Part shown: piece after piece, positions 1 to 8,023 of the stretch | How the letters are laid out: the number at the start of each line of letters is the position of its first letter | Numbering within the stretch: the first letter of the stretch is position 1 | DNA from: Candidatus Kapaibacterium sp. | Lineage (GTDB): Bacteria; Bacteroidota; Ignavibacteria; Kapaibacteriales; Kapaibacteriaceae | Reading direction: 5' to 3' | Assembly (NCBI GenBank): GCA_018882895.1 | Contig: VERF01000019.1 | Location: forward strand, 1-37,733 | Length of the DNA stretch: 37,733 nucleotides | Notes under the pieces: model-generated | Told to the model about the DNA's origin: nothing | Databases searched by the model: none | What the model saw: only the letters and a program-made list of their open reading frames with translations | Translations under genes and position numbers: made by a program

Positions 1-43
1 GATGATGTGGAAGAACTTCCCTGAAGACGAGCGAAAGGGCTGA
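1..43 (+). CDS. possible 3' end of an upstream gene (partial)
   Basis: Reading from base 2, an open frame ends with MWKNFPEDERKG and a TGA at 41-43, two bases before the next start codon. That spacing matches the tight packing of the operon that follows. A second frame, from base 1, closes at 22-24, so the assignment rests only on spacing. No function can be given from 13 residues. Confidence 0.3.
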   Translation, partial: MMWKNFPEDERKG

Positions 44-45
44 CG

Positions 46-648
46 ATGCGCGTGTTTGCTTTGTGCCTATCAATCGTTGCCGCACTGTTTCTCATCTCCT
101 GCGAAGAAGATGAAGGGGGCTCTGTGAACGAATTCAATGAGCAGGAGATCATCGAACTACGGAAGGCAAAGGACGAGGCGTTCAGCGCAAGTTCTACAAG
201 CCCCTTGCCTGAGGACAAGCGGGCTTCGTTCACTGGACTGAAGTACTTCGATCCCGATCCGGACTATGTTGTGGAAGCAGCGTTCGTGGCAAGCGCGCGG
301 CCTGACACGATAACGATGCAGACGTCCACCAGCGAGCCTCGGCAGGCGATCCGCGCCGGAGAGTTTCAGTTTGAGCTGCGGGGTGCAAAGCACAAACTGG
401 CGGCATACACGTTCATTGGAAGCGAGGGCACGTCATTCTTTGTGCCATTCACCGATCGGACCACGGGTCACGACACCTACTATGCCGGACGTTACCTTGA
501 CATCCCGAAGATTGATGCAGACCGTTACGTGATCGACTTCAACGAAGCCTATAATCCCTACTGCGCCTACAACGATCGGTACTCTTGTCCGCTCGTGCCT
601 CGCGAGAACGATCTTGCCGTGGCGATCCGTGCAGGGGAGAAGAAGTGA
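46..648 (+). CDS. DUF1684 family lipoprotein
   Basis: This is a 200-residue protein with a lipoprotein signal peptide: a basic start, a hydrophobic stretch, and a lipobox LISC with Cys19 as the predicted lipidated residue. It should therefore be membrane-anchored and face the periplasm or outer membrane. The C-terminal half carries the DUF1684 signature: FVPFTDRTTG, then YYAGRYLDI, then FNEAYNPYCAYNDRYSCPLV, then the ending NDLAVAIRAGEK. These motifs fit the family closely, but the family's biochemical role is not established. It is the first complete gene of a three-gene operon, and its TGA overlaps the GTG start of the next gene. The short acidic stretch after the lipobox (EEDEGG) is probably a flexible linker. 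Family assignment is confident; function is unknown. Confidence 0.85.
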   Translation: MRVFALCLSIVAALFLISCEEDEGGSVNEFNEQEIIELRKAKDEAFSASSTSPLPEDKRASFTGLKYFDPDPDYVVEAAFVASARPDTITMQTSTSEPRQAIRAGEFQFELRGAKHKLAAYTFIGSEGTSFFVPFTDRTTGHDTYYAGRYLDIPKIDADRYVIDFNEAYNPYCAYNDRYSCPLVPRENDLAVAIRAGEKK

Positions 649-1259
649 GACGTGCTCTACTTCTGCTGCTTGTCAGCGTCATCCTTCTTCCGTCGTGCCT
701 GTTTGTAAAGGCACCTGACGAAAAGGTTGACGTACAGAACGTTGCCCTCAGCCCGCAACCTGAGATTCCGATGAGCGACGAGCTGGTGCGCACGCGCGCC
801 GGCGACTTGATCGCATTGTTGCCGAAGACGTGGGTGTTTCTCGACACAAAGAACGAGGCCTCCGCGGAGATCATCTCCGTCGCGGTCAACCCCGAGTACA
901 CGTTATCAATGGTCGTCTCGGCCATCCCCGGGGCAGAGTCATCCAAGGAGTCCATGGAATCTGACGGACTGCTGGGTCTGGCTCGGGCAACCTTTCAGAA
1001 GCACCTCCGCAAGACCGGTGGACTTGCCAAACTCGTTGGCTCCTACCGCATAGCTCAGCTTGGCGCACGCCGCTTTGCAGCCTTCGATTTCAGCACCAAC
1101 GGCGGAAGTCTTCGCACGCGCTGCGCCGTGTGCGTGTCTTCGCTCGGCAACAGCTACGAGATCGCCCTTGTGCCCCTTACCGTCACCGGCAAGGACGTGC
1201 CTGATCCATTGGAACAGGAGCGCGTCTTTCGCTCCATCCTCGCCACCGTGCAATACTGA
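645..1259 (+). CDS. hypothetical lipoprotein
   Basis: This is a 204-residue protein. I chose GTG at 645 as the start because it overlaps the upstream stop (GTGA), is preceded by a purine-rich AGGGGAGAAG, and places a textbook signal peptide at the N-terminus (MRRALLLLLV, lipobox LPSC with Cys18). An earlier in-frame start at 585 would bury the signal peptide and run through the upstream gene. The mature part has alternating beta-type segments (LIALLPKTWVFL, YTLSMVVSAIP, YEIALVPLTV) and no catalytic motif I recognise. A fold like those of small periplasmic DcrB/PsbP-like proteins is possible but not supported by any clear motif. Translational coupling suggests it works with the DUF1684 lipoprotein. 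Confidence 0.75.
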   Translation: MRRALLLLLVSVILLPSCLFVKAPDEKVDVQNVALSPQPEIPMSDELVRTRAGDLIALLPKTWVFLDTKNEASAEIISVAVNPEYTLSMVVSAIPGAESSKESMESDGLLGLARATFQKHLRKTGGLAKLVGSYRIAQLGARRFAAFDFSTNGGSLRTRCAVCVSSLGNSYEIALVPLTVTGKDVPDPLEQERVFRSILATVQY

Positions 1260-1261
1260 TC

Positions 1262-1666
1262 ATGGACCTCTCACCCGAGACGGAAGCCGTCATAAACTTC
1301 CTTAACGATTCTGTGGAAGGGGGCTTGCGCAAACGCAACGATGTTGCCATCATCTTGGAGCTGGCAATGAGGTCCGACGATGCGGAACTCTTCAACGACA
1401 TCACACGCACCGGTGCTGCCACCTGGAAGGTCTACGGCACACTACGCCGTGTGCAGCAGGGTCAGGAAGGATACCGCCAGCTTGAAGACGAATTCGCACG
1501 TCAGCTCAACACCCTTCGCGAACTGATGGCCAAGCTCATGCCGGCAGCTGATGACGAAACACTCCGCCGATTCGATGACGTTTACTTCGGCATGTCACAA
1601 GGCGTTATGCGCAACCTTGTAGACTTATCGCACGATCTTGCCAAGATCAAGGATCTGCAGAGATAG
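1262..1666 (+). CDS. hypothetical all-helical cytosolic protein
   Basis: This is a 134-residue protein without a signal peptide or membrane segment. Sequence patterns suggest four or five amphipathic helices (for example AVINFLNDSVEGGL, VAIILELAMRS, QLNTLRELMAKLM). It is the last gene of the operon, beginning two bases after the upstream stop. No family is recognised. It is charged and leucine-rich, so a helical bundle or oligomerisation role is plausible but unproven. The word AGGGGGCT at 1318-1325 lies inside the gene, encoded as EGGL. Confidence 0.7.
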   Translation: MDLSPETEAVINFLNDSVEGGLRKRNDVAIILELAMRSDDAELFNDITRTGAATWKVYGTLRRVQQGQEGYRQLEDEFARQLNTLRELMAKLMPAADDETLRRFDDVYFGMSQGVMRNLVDLSHDLAKIKDLQR

Positions 1667-1983
1667 GCGGTCTGACTGCATGCCTTCAGATCGAGACTGC
1701 TTGGGATTCGTTGGCAATGGCAACATGATTTTGACGCTACCGACAACGAGGCTCCTGCTATGTAGATGGGAGCCATGTCCATTATAACGTGTGGGGAGCA
1801 TTCTAGTAACAGCAGAGCTCCATTTTGGGTTACTCTTCCACTGCAAAGCGGTCATTGATTGCGCATCCAAGACATAGATCATCTTCATTTCTGGTTCAAC
1901 GAAACATCATGTGGGTATATGGTAGCTGTTGACGATCTCAAACTGAGGAGCAGATTTTTTCAAGGGTATCAGCGAGGTATGCT
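1667..1983. other. intergenic region, no gene seen
   Basis: No convincing coding frame is seen here, and the base composition is more AT-rich than in neighbouring genes. A weak inverted repeat (GGCTCC near 1750 and GGAGCC near 1770) is present without a T-tract. The region must hold the promoter of the T9SS protein that follows, but no clear TAnnTTTG-type box was found. A Shine-Dalgarno-like AGCGAGG sits just before 1984. Confidence 0.6.
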
Positions 1984-4467
1984 GTGATTAATCTCAGTCA
2001 AGTTTGCATGATTATATGCCTAGCATCAATTACCGCTAGCGCCCAAGACTGGTCATGGATCATCAACCCCATTCGCAACCTCGGTGTGCAGCATGCTGTG
2101 CTGACTGGAGCTTCCGACTCGGTGATCGTTGTCGCAAAGGACAATGTGTACTCTGGCAATGGCGTATCGGCCGGCCGTGATGTCATGAATGCATCGGAGT
2201 TCGTACTCATTGAGGACAGACCTCGGCTTTTTGTCTTTCCAAGTGGACCATTCATCGTAGCAGGGAGCAGCCTTGATCAGACTCGATCAGCAGGGTTTCG
2301 ATTCAGCCGACGCCCGGACGGTGATTACGGCTATGAGAAGGCAACCTTCGATGATGCAGCATTCTCGGTTGGTTTCTCTGCGGGGGACATTAGCGTGCTT
2401 GGCAACACAACCATGCGACTGCGCAACTCCTACACGTTTGATGCCGGTGCAACATGGTACACCATGACCAACGAACCTCAACTTGGTTCCTCAGGAGCAG
2501 TCTCTCTGATCAACGGCAAGGGAGTCTATGTGCACAAGAAGGAGGCAAGCCAGTGGTTCTTTGTTGACACGGCCAGCCGAACCTACACGCCAACGACCGA
2601 CATCACCACGGATATATGCCACATCAGCGTGTTACCTTCAGGGGCGGCCATGGGCATACGTTGTATTAGTGGTGATGAGACTGATCTCGTTATCCGGCGT
2701 TCATCGTCGGCACCGTGGGAAACGGTGCCACGTCTGGCAACACCAAGCGGGAATCTCATTAATCCCAAGACTCAGGTGTACCTACGAGGCAGCTGGCTCG
2801 CAACTGTTTCGTCGGCGCGCACCCTGTTTGTCATAGACTCCGGAAGAGCCATTGAGTTCGATGGTGATTCAGTCAGACTGCGTCAACTTCACGATGTGGT
2901 GATTCCCGGAAAGCTCGCATCTGTCCTCAGCACACGACCCCGTGGAGAGGATATCCTGCGCGCTGTCTATGAAGTCCGCACAACCGCAGCACGTACGTAC
3001 ACGACAGTCGACATCTCTCTGGCAACCGGGCGTACGCAGGTCAAGCAAGGGCTTCGATATCAGCCCGTCGATATGAACGAGCGGGGCTACGTTAGCAGCG
3101 GACCATACTTCACTGACTGGTCGACCGGGATCAGTCGACCGGCGTTGCGGTTTTCGCCGGGCAGTAAAAGTCTTCGCGATGTTCAAGACCTCGCGCCTCA
3201 CTTGCGTCAGGTCGTAGCATTGGGGGCGACGCCCCTTACCGTAACAGATGTAGGAGAGGTACTTGTACTCGATCAAATTCAACGCCTCCCCTTTCTGTAT
3301 CCAGGTTCGTTTCCAAGCCGCACGGATACGAAAGCTGGCTCGGTGGTCCTGAATCGGGCATCCATACAAGTTGTTGACGATACCAGCTTCGTGTATCCAA
3401 GTCTCTACCCATCGCGTAACTCGAAGAGTGGGCAGAACTTCCGTCTGCCTAGCATTGACATCCTACGATCGAATGCGCGACTGACGTGCGGCGCTACCGA
3501 TGGACTTAACCGTCAGATTCTCGCCGGTTCTGCGATCATCCGCCTCAATGGTGCGACGTGGGACAGTATCCCGTTCCCCGACCGTTTTCGCGACTCTGCC
3601 GTTACGATATCATCGATCGTAGCGCTTGGTGCCGACACGATCATTGCTGCGGCAAGGGGCTATGGAATCGGATCATCGTCAGAACAACGATTTACGTATC
3701 GCCGCGGTGGCATCGTGTTGACAACAAACGGGGGACGTGACTGGAACTACGTCGAGCTACCCCTCAAAGAACAGTGGGTTGAGACCCTCACTATTGGGCC
3801 GGATGGTGCAGCCTATTGCTGGGCCGCCTCAATGATACTCGACGAGGACAATGGCTCCCTTGGAAGTATTCAACCACGGTATGGCTCGGCACGCGTTTAC
3901 CGTAGCACGGATATGGGGCAGACGTGGACCAGACTTTTCACTGATGAAGCAGATGACAACCTGCGACGTCCGGCGATAGATCATCAATGGTCAATCAGCT
4001 TCTCTCCGTCCGGCATCATGGCCATTAGCACGCCGTCGGCCATCTACGTCGCACCGGGCATCGGCGATCCATTTGTCAAGGTCCAATCGCTTCCTACCGA
4101 CGCTTCGTTCGGTGGCTGTGCCCTGGATGCCGACGGATACCTTTGGGTTGCCGGTTCGCATGGGCTTCATCGTCGAGAGTCGATCGCAAGCAGCATCAGT
4201 GCCGACCGGGCACCTCGTACCGGTGTGACAGTCTCGCCCAATCCGGCCCTTGACCGTTGCATGATCACGATCTCATGCGGAGAAAGCCCCCTGCGCCTAC
4301 CCGAACACGTAACGATCACCTCTGTTGACGGCAGTGTTGTCCAACATGTGCCCGGCGTTGATGGCCAGTACTCAGCCGCAACAACGAACCTTCCGGCTGG
4401 CGCTTACGTGGTCCATGCACTTGTCGGTGCAGACGTCGTCTCAACACTGTTCACGGTTGTGCGGTGA
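1984..4467 (+). CDS. T9SS-exported protein with Asp-box (BNR) repeats
   Basis: This is an 827-residue secreted protein. The GTG start is supported by AGCGAGG about seven bases upstream and by an immediate signal peptide (hydrophobic stretch then ITASAQ). At least two Asp-box motifs are visible, TTNGGRDW (about residue 580) and STDMGQTW (about residue 640), which indicates beta-propeller blades of the sialidase/BNR type. No sialidase active-site arginine triad or FRIP motif was recognised, so the propeller is more likely a binding or structural module. The last 80 or so residues form a type A T9SS sorting domain: VTVSPNPALDR, a middle VTITSVDGS segment, and a final NLPAGAYVVHAL strand. The product should be exported across the outer membrane and possibly surface-anchored. 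It stands alone, with unrelated genes on both sides. Confidence 0.85.
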   Translation: MINLSQVCMIICLASITASAQDWSWIINPIRNLGVQHAVLTGASDSVIVVAKDNVYSGNGVSAGRDVMNASEFVLIEDRPRLFVFPSGPFIVAGSSLDQTRSAGFRFSRRPDGDYGYEKATFDDAAFSVGFSAGDISVLGNTTMRLRNSYTFDAGATWYTMTNEPQLGSSGAVSLINGKGVYVHKKEASQWFFVDTASRTYTPTTDITTDICHISVLPSGAAMGIRCISGDETDLVIRRSSSAPWETVPRLATPSGNLINPKTQVYLRGSWLATVSSARTLFVIDSGRAIEFDGDSVRLRQLHDVVIPGKLASVLSTRPRGEDILRAVYEVRTTAARTYTTVDISLATGRTQVKQGLRYQPVDMNERGYVSSGPYFTDWSTGISRPALRFSPGSKSLRDVQDLAPHLRQVVALGATPLTVTDVGEVLVLDQIQRLPFLYPGSFPSRTDTKAGSVVLNRASIQVVDDTSFVYPSLYPSRNSKSGQNFRLPSIDILRSNARLTCGATDGLNRQILAGSAIIRLNGATWDSIPFPDRFRDSAVTISSIVALGADTIIAAARGYGIGSSSEQRFTYRRGGIVLTTNGGRDWNYVELPLKEQWVETLTIGPDGAAYCWAASMILDEDNGSLGSIQPRYGSARVYRSTDMGQTWTRLFTDEADDNLRRPAIDHQWSISFSPSGIMAISTPSAIYVAPGIGDPFVKVQSLPTDASFGGCALDADGYLWVAGSHGLHRRESIASSISADRAPRTGVTVSPNPALDRCMITISCGESPLRLPEHVTITSVDGSVVQHVPGVDGQYSAATTNLPAGAYVVHALVGADVVSTLFTVVR

Positions 4468-4514
4468 TATCCTGACGGCGTAGCGCCGATACTCCTCCAC
4501 CTCGAGGCCATAGC

Positions 4515-4895
4515 TTACGGCGTTGTTCTCGTGGAGATCTGCTCCTTAGCAAGTTTCCGAAGTGTCTCTTGTGTAGGAAGATGCTGGCCCCTTATCACAT
4601 GGCACACCATGGAATTGATCTCCGTATCGTATCGCATCCATGTCGGATCGGGGTCGACGTCCACCTGTTTCAGTGCCATGTAACGGCGGCAGGACATGGC
4701 ATAGGCCCAGACATAGACATCACGCAGTATCTCGATGCGATTGAGCTCATAGACGCCCAGGAGCCCCTCCACATATGCCCTTTCAGGAACGATCAGCAGT
4801 CGCGGCAGAACACTTCTCGCATAGGTTCCCGCTGGTCGGTCCAGACAATGCGACTTCCCGATCTGAAAAAGATCCGCACGAAGAGTCGGCGGCAA
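4515..4895 (-). pseudogene. Fic family protein remnant with internal deletion
   Basis: The 126-residue frame looks like the two ends of a COG3177-type Fic protein joined without the middle. The N-terminal part (LPPTLRADLF, then PAGTYARSVLPRLLI) resembles the opening segment of these proteins. It runs straight into VPERAYVEGLLGVYELNR, IEILRDVYVWAYAMSCRRY and DPTWMRYDTEIN, which resemble their C-terminal helical segment. Full-length relatives are roughly 350 residues or more. The whole core is missing, including the Fic loop that binds phosphate and carries the catalytic His. The frame stays open across the junction, so a short protein could still be made, but it could not AMPylate a target by the known mechanism. 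The most upstream plausible start is TTG at 4895, and an in-frame TGA lies about eight codons further upstream. It lies just downstream of the sigma factor gene on the same strand. Family match is from memory of the conserved segments. Confidence 0.6.
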
Positions 4896-4941
4896 ATAGA
4901 ACGTCTCGTTAGCAGAATATGATCAGGTTTTGGGTCCGGCT

Positions 4942-5430
4942 TTACTCTTGGCTCGTCACAAACATCTTCCGAGCATGCTTGAGCGCTCGCTCATGGCGTT
5001 TACGCATGCACTCAGCGGTGACGCCTGCGCAGCGAGCTAGCTCTTCGAGCGGTTTGCCCTCGAGGTAGTGCTGACGCAGAATCTCGGCGTGATTGGGTGC
5101 TAAGCACTCAAGCACGGCATGGGCATCATAGATGGTCTCGGAATCATCGTACGTCAGCAGCGGACCGTCCACATAATCAGGTTCCGGCGTGCCGAAGCGC
5201 ATATCGTTTCGAGATCGGTAGAACCGACGCCGGTACTCGATCATCCGGCACATGGCACGGTAGGCCACCACCGTCGAGTATGCCTGGGCATTGCGAGGGG
5301 GCTCTCGCAGAATAGCCACTTCCCATGTGGTGGCGATCGCCGTCTGGACGGCGTCTACCACATCGTCGGAATCGACATAGTTAAAGCGACGTGTAAGCAG
5401 ACGATACAGCTCACTACGATCTATATGCAT
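4942..5430 (-). CDS. ECF-type sigma-70 family sigma factor
   Basis: This is a 162-residue protein with the two-part layout of extracytoplasmic-function sigma factors. The region 2-like part includes SDDVVDAVQTAIATTWEVA and RAMCRMIEYRRRFYRSR. A region 4-like helix-turn-helix follows (PLEELARCAGVTAECMRKRHERALKHARKMF, about residues 125-155), which would read the -35 element. The start at 5430 is chosen because AAGGAGG lies six bases upstream. An upstream in-frame Met (5457) would bury that site. No anti-sigma gene is adjacent; the downstream neighbour is the Fic remnant. It lies beyond the glucan locus on the same strand, after a weak hairpin, so a regulatory link to that locus is possible but unsupported. 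Confidence 0.82.
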   Translation of the reverse strand: MHIDRSELYRLLTRRFNYVDSDDVVDAVQTAIATTWEVAILREPPRNAQAYSTVVAYRAMCRMIEYRRRFYRSRNDMRFGTPEPDYVDGPLLTYDDSETIYDAHAVLECLAPNHAEILRQHYLEGKPLEELARCAGVTAECMRKRHERALKHARKMFVTSQE

Positions 5431-5436
5431 AACAAT

Positions 5437-5443
5437 CCTCCTT
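5437..5443 (-). promoter_or_regulatory. Shine-Dalgarno site of the sigma factor gene
   Basis: On the minus strand this reads AAGGAGG, six bases before ATG at 5430. It is the strongest ribosome-binding site in the window and decides the start of the sigma factor gene. Confidence 0.75.
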
Positions 5444-5482
5444 GCTGCTGCGCGCAACGTAGAGCCTTGTCATGTCTGCTTC

Positions 5483-5507
5483 AATGCTCGGTAGGCAACC
5501 GGGCATT
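5483..5507 (-). terminator. weak hairpin downstream of the GH31 gene
   Basis: AATGCTCGG and CCGGGCATT can form a 9-bp stem with one G-U pair and a 7-base loop. It lies about 50 bases past the GH31 stop codon. No T-tract follows on the minus strand, so if it ends transcription it is not a classical intrinsic terminator. Confidence 0.3.
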
Positions 5508-5555
5508 TGCCGTATGTGAAGACCGTGAAATCGTCCGCCGACGGTCAGTCGGGCA

Positions 5556-8021
5556 TCACTGCCACGAAAGGGTCATCTCGTCTGAACCCATAGGCACCGT
5601 GAAGACACGGACCGCCAGGCCTGCATTGTCTGACGGGCCGCCCAGTGGATCGAACTTCTGAATGCCGCCAAGGAACGCGTGCTGCTGAGATTCAATGGCA
5701 ACCTCTTTGCCGTTCGCTCGCGCCGAGGTGGCGCTGCCGCTCGCGGCATGGAGCACAACTCGCATGTGCTTGAAATGGGGCTTATATGACCCGCTTGCCG
5801 CACCGACTACCAACCTTCGCTGCGCAGCGTCATGAGTAAGTGTGCGGATCGACGAGACTCCCTTCTCGTGATCGAAGGTCACCCCATCATCCGTGTACCA
5901 TGTGAGCGTGCGCTTCGACGTGCCGGGCCAGAGATGCACAATGAGTGTGTCGGTAGGCTTCTCCTGCAGCGACTGCACGAGCGACTGCGCTACGATGATG
6001 CCTCCATCGCGAACGAAAAGCGGAAGGCGCTCGATCGGCGAGTCAACGATCACACTGCTGCCGCCGACAAATGCTGCGTCGTCATGGATCGAGTACCACG
6101 AGCCCCCTGCCGGAAAGTACACCCGCGTGAAACGCTCATGGCTCGGCGTTGGGCACACCATAAGGTCGGCCCCGAGCGTGAACTGATGCAGATACTGCCA
6201 GTCGTACACGTTCTTGTCGAACGGATTGTCGATCACGATGGGCCGCATGACGGGCATACCGGTCTTGCTTGATTCGTGAAACGCCGAATAGATCGTTGGC
6301 ATGATGCGGTAACGCATGGAGATGTAGTTGCGACAGATCTGCTCGACGCGTTCGCCGAAGGACCATGGTTCCTGACTCTTGTTGTCGATGGCCACGTGGG
6401 CACGAAAGAACGGTGTAAATGCGCTGATCGACGTCCACCGAGCAAACAGCTCCTTTGAAGGATTGCCGGTGAAACCTCCTACGTCCATGCCCACGTAGGG
6501 AACACCCGTCAGGCCCATGCTATTGAGCAGGCGAACGCCAGCCATCATGTGATCATCGTTCGACTGATTGTCACCGGTCCACACGGCACTATAGCGCTGA
6601 ATGCCGCTGTAGCCGGACCGAGTGAGAATGAACGGACGTTCGTTCTTGAGCAGTGCACGCGTTCCCTCGTACGTGGCGCGTGCCATCTGCATGCCGTACA
6701 CGTTGCGACCAAGCAGATGCGAGGCCGGACCCGTTCCCTCAAAGCCAAAGAGAATGTTGTCGGGCATGAACTGACCCCATGTGGCGATCTCGTTCATGTC
6801 GTTCCAGAAGCCCCGTACGCCGTCAGAGACAAGCCCCTTGAACTGCTCTCCCCACCACGAGCGTGCCTTGGGGAGCGTGAAGTCCGTGAAATGACACCAG
6901 CCGGGCCAGACCTGACCCTGATAGAGCGTACCGTCGGAGTACTTCAGGAACATGTCCTTCGCAACACCGTCATCGTACTGTTTGTAACCGTCTTCGACCT
7001 TGATACCCGGATCGACGATGACCGTCATCTTGAACTTGAGGTCGGCAAGATTCTTGATAAGCCCCTTGGGATCCGGAAAGCGCGTAGAGTCCCACGTGAA
7101 GAGCTTGTAGTCCTTCATGTAGTGAATGTCCAGATAGATCACGTCAGCCGGAATGCCACGCTCGCGGAAGGTGCGAGCCACGTTCAGCACTTGAGCATCG
7201 GGGTAGTAGGAATAGCGGCACTGCTGAAATCCCAGCGACCAGAGCGGCGGCATGGGAGTTGTGCCGGTGAGGTACGAGTACGATGAGATGATACTCGGTA
7301 TGGAACTGCCTGCGATGACGTAGTAGCGCAGGTCTCCGTCCTCAACGCCGAAGGAGGAGAAGCGATTGTTGGAAGCGCCGAAGTTGAAGCGTGTGCGTGA
7401 TGAGTTGTCGAGAAACAATCCGTACATGTTCGACCCCGAATGCAGGCCGATATAGAACGGCGTCGACATATAAATCGGGTCCGCTCCGGATGGATATCCA
7501 AAGAAGTCCGTGTTCCAGTGCGTATAGCCGTTGCCTCGTCTGTCGAGCGGTCCGGTCTTTTCGCCAAGGCCGATGAAACGCTCGTCGTCGCGCATCACCT
7601 TGTAATTGGTCACATGAGAGCCGGCCCACGTCACACCGAAAGCCGGATCGTCCTCGACGAGTACGCCCGCCTTATGATCGAAGACACGCACGGTAAGGGG
7701 CTTGCGGTCCACATACACCTGCAAGGAATCTGTTGAGATTGCGATCACGTCATCATTGACCTTGATGGCCGGACGTATGGATTGCGCGCGACCTACAACA
7801 GCATACGAGAGTGTGTCGAACGTGCCTGCCTTGGTGACGTGGATCTTGACGATCGCCGGTGTGATGATCTCAACCAGCATTCGGCCATTGGTAGCAGTGA
7901 TCTCCACGCCTCGATCAAACGACCGGACGTTGGTGGCCTCTCCCAATCGGTCGACGCTTAGCCGTTGGGCTGCGGATGGAAAGGCAAGGACGAGCAGTAG
8001 AATCAGTTGAAGCATGCGCAT
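5556..8021 (-). CDS. secreted glycoside hydrolase family 31 alpha-glucosidase
   Basis: This is an 821-residue enzyme with a signal peptide (MRMLQLILLL, cleavage near SAAQ). GH31 hallmarks appear in order. The N-terminal beta-sandwich has FIGLGEKTGPLDRRG (about 149-163). The (beta/alpha)8 barrel has PADVIYLDIHYM (about 291-302). The nucleophile is in GFWNDMNE (Asp408) and the acid/base is in WTGDNQS (Asp484). PYVGMDVGGFTGNPS and FFRAHVAIDNKSQEPW shape the -1 site. The family releases alpha-D-glucose from the non-reducing end of oligosaccharides. Start 8021 is favoured because CGCAGG lies five bases upstream, inside the end of the GH13 gene; the two genes are two bases apart and surely co-transcribed. 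There is no lipobox and no T9SS sorting domain, so it is probably periplasmic. It would act on oligosaccharides brought in by SusCD. Confidence 0.93.
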   Translation of the reverse strand: MRMLQLILLLVLAFPSAAQRLSVDRLGEATNVRSFDRGVEITATNGRMLVEIITPAIVKIHVTKAGTFDTLSYAVVGRAQSIRPAIKVNDDVIAISTDSLQVYVDRKPLTVRVFDHKAGVLVEDDPAFGVTWAGSHVTNYKVMRDDERFIGLGEKTGPLDRRGNGYTHWNTDFFGYPSGADPIYMSTPFYIGLHSGSNMYGLFLDNSSRTRFNFGASNNRFSSFGVEDGDLRYYVIAGSSIPSIISSYSYLTGTTPMPPLWSLGFQQCRYSYYPDAQVLNVARTFRERGIPADVIYLDIHYMKDYKLFTWDSTRFPDPKGLIKNLADLKFKMTVIVDPGIKVEDGYKQYDDGVAKDMFLKYSDGTLYQGQVWPGWCHFTDFTLPKARSWWGEQFKGLVSDGVRGFWNDMNEIATWGQFMPDNILFGFEGTGPASHLLGRNVYGMQMARATYEGTRALLKNERPFILTRSGYSGIQRYSAVWTGDNQSNDDHMMAGVRLLNSMGLTGVPYVGMDVGGFTGNPSKELFARWTSISAFTPFFRAHVAIDNKSQEPWSFGERVEQICRNYISMRYRIMPTIYSAFHESSKTGMPVMRPIVIDNPFDKNVYDWQYLHQFTLGADLMVCPTPSHERFTRVYFPAGGSWYSIHDDAAFVGGSSVIVDSPIERLPLFVRDGGIIVAQSLVQSLQEKPTDTLIVHLWPGTSKRTLTWYTDDGVTFDHEKGVSSIRTLTHDAAQRRLVVGAASGSYKPHFKHMRVVLHAASGSATSARANGKEVAIESQQHAFLGGIQKFDPLGGPSDNAGLAVRVFTVPMGSDEMTLSWQ

Positions 8022-8023
8022 GG

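Noticed and set aside
4476-4488. Short hairpin CGGCG-TAG-CGCCG after the T9SS Asp-box gene
   Set aside because: Only five base pairs and no T-run; too weak to call a terminator.
4569-4922. Plus-strand frame opposite the Fic remnant
   Set aside because: The minus strand matches conserved Fic segments; the plus frame shows no motif.
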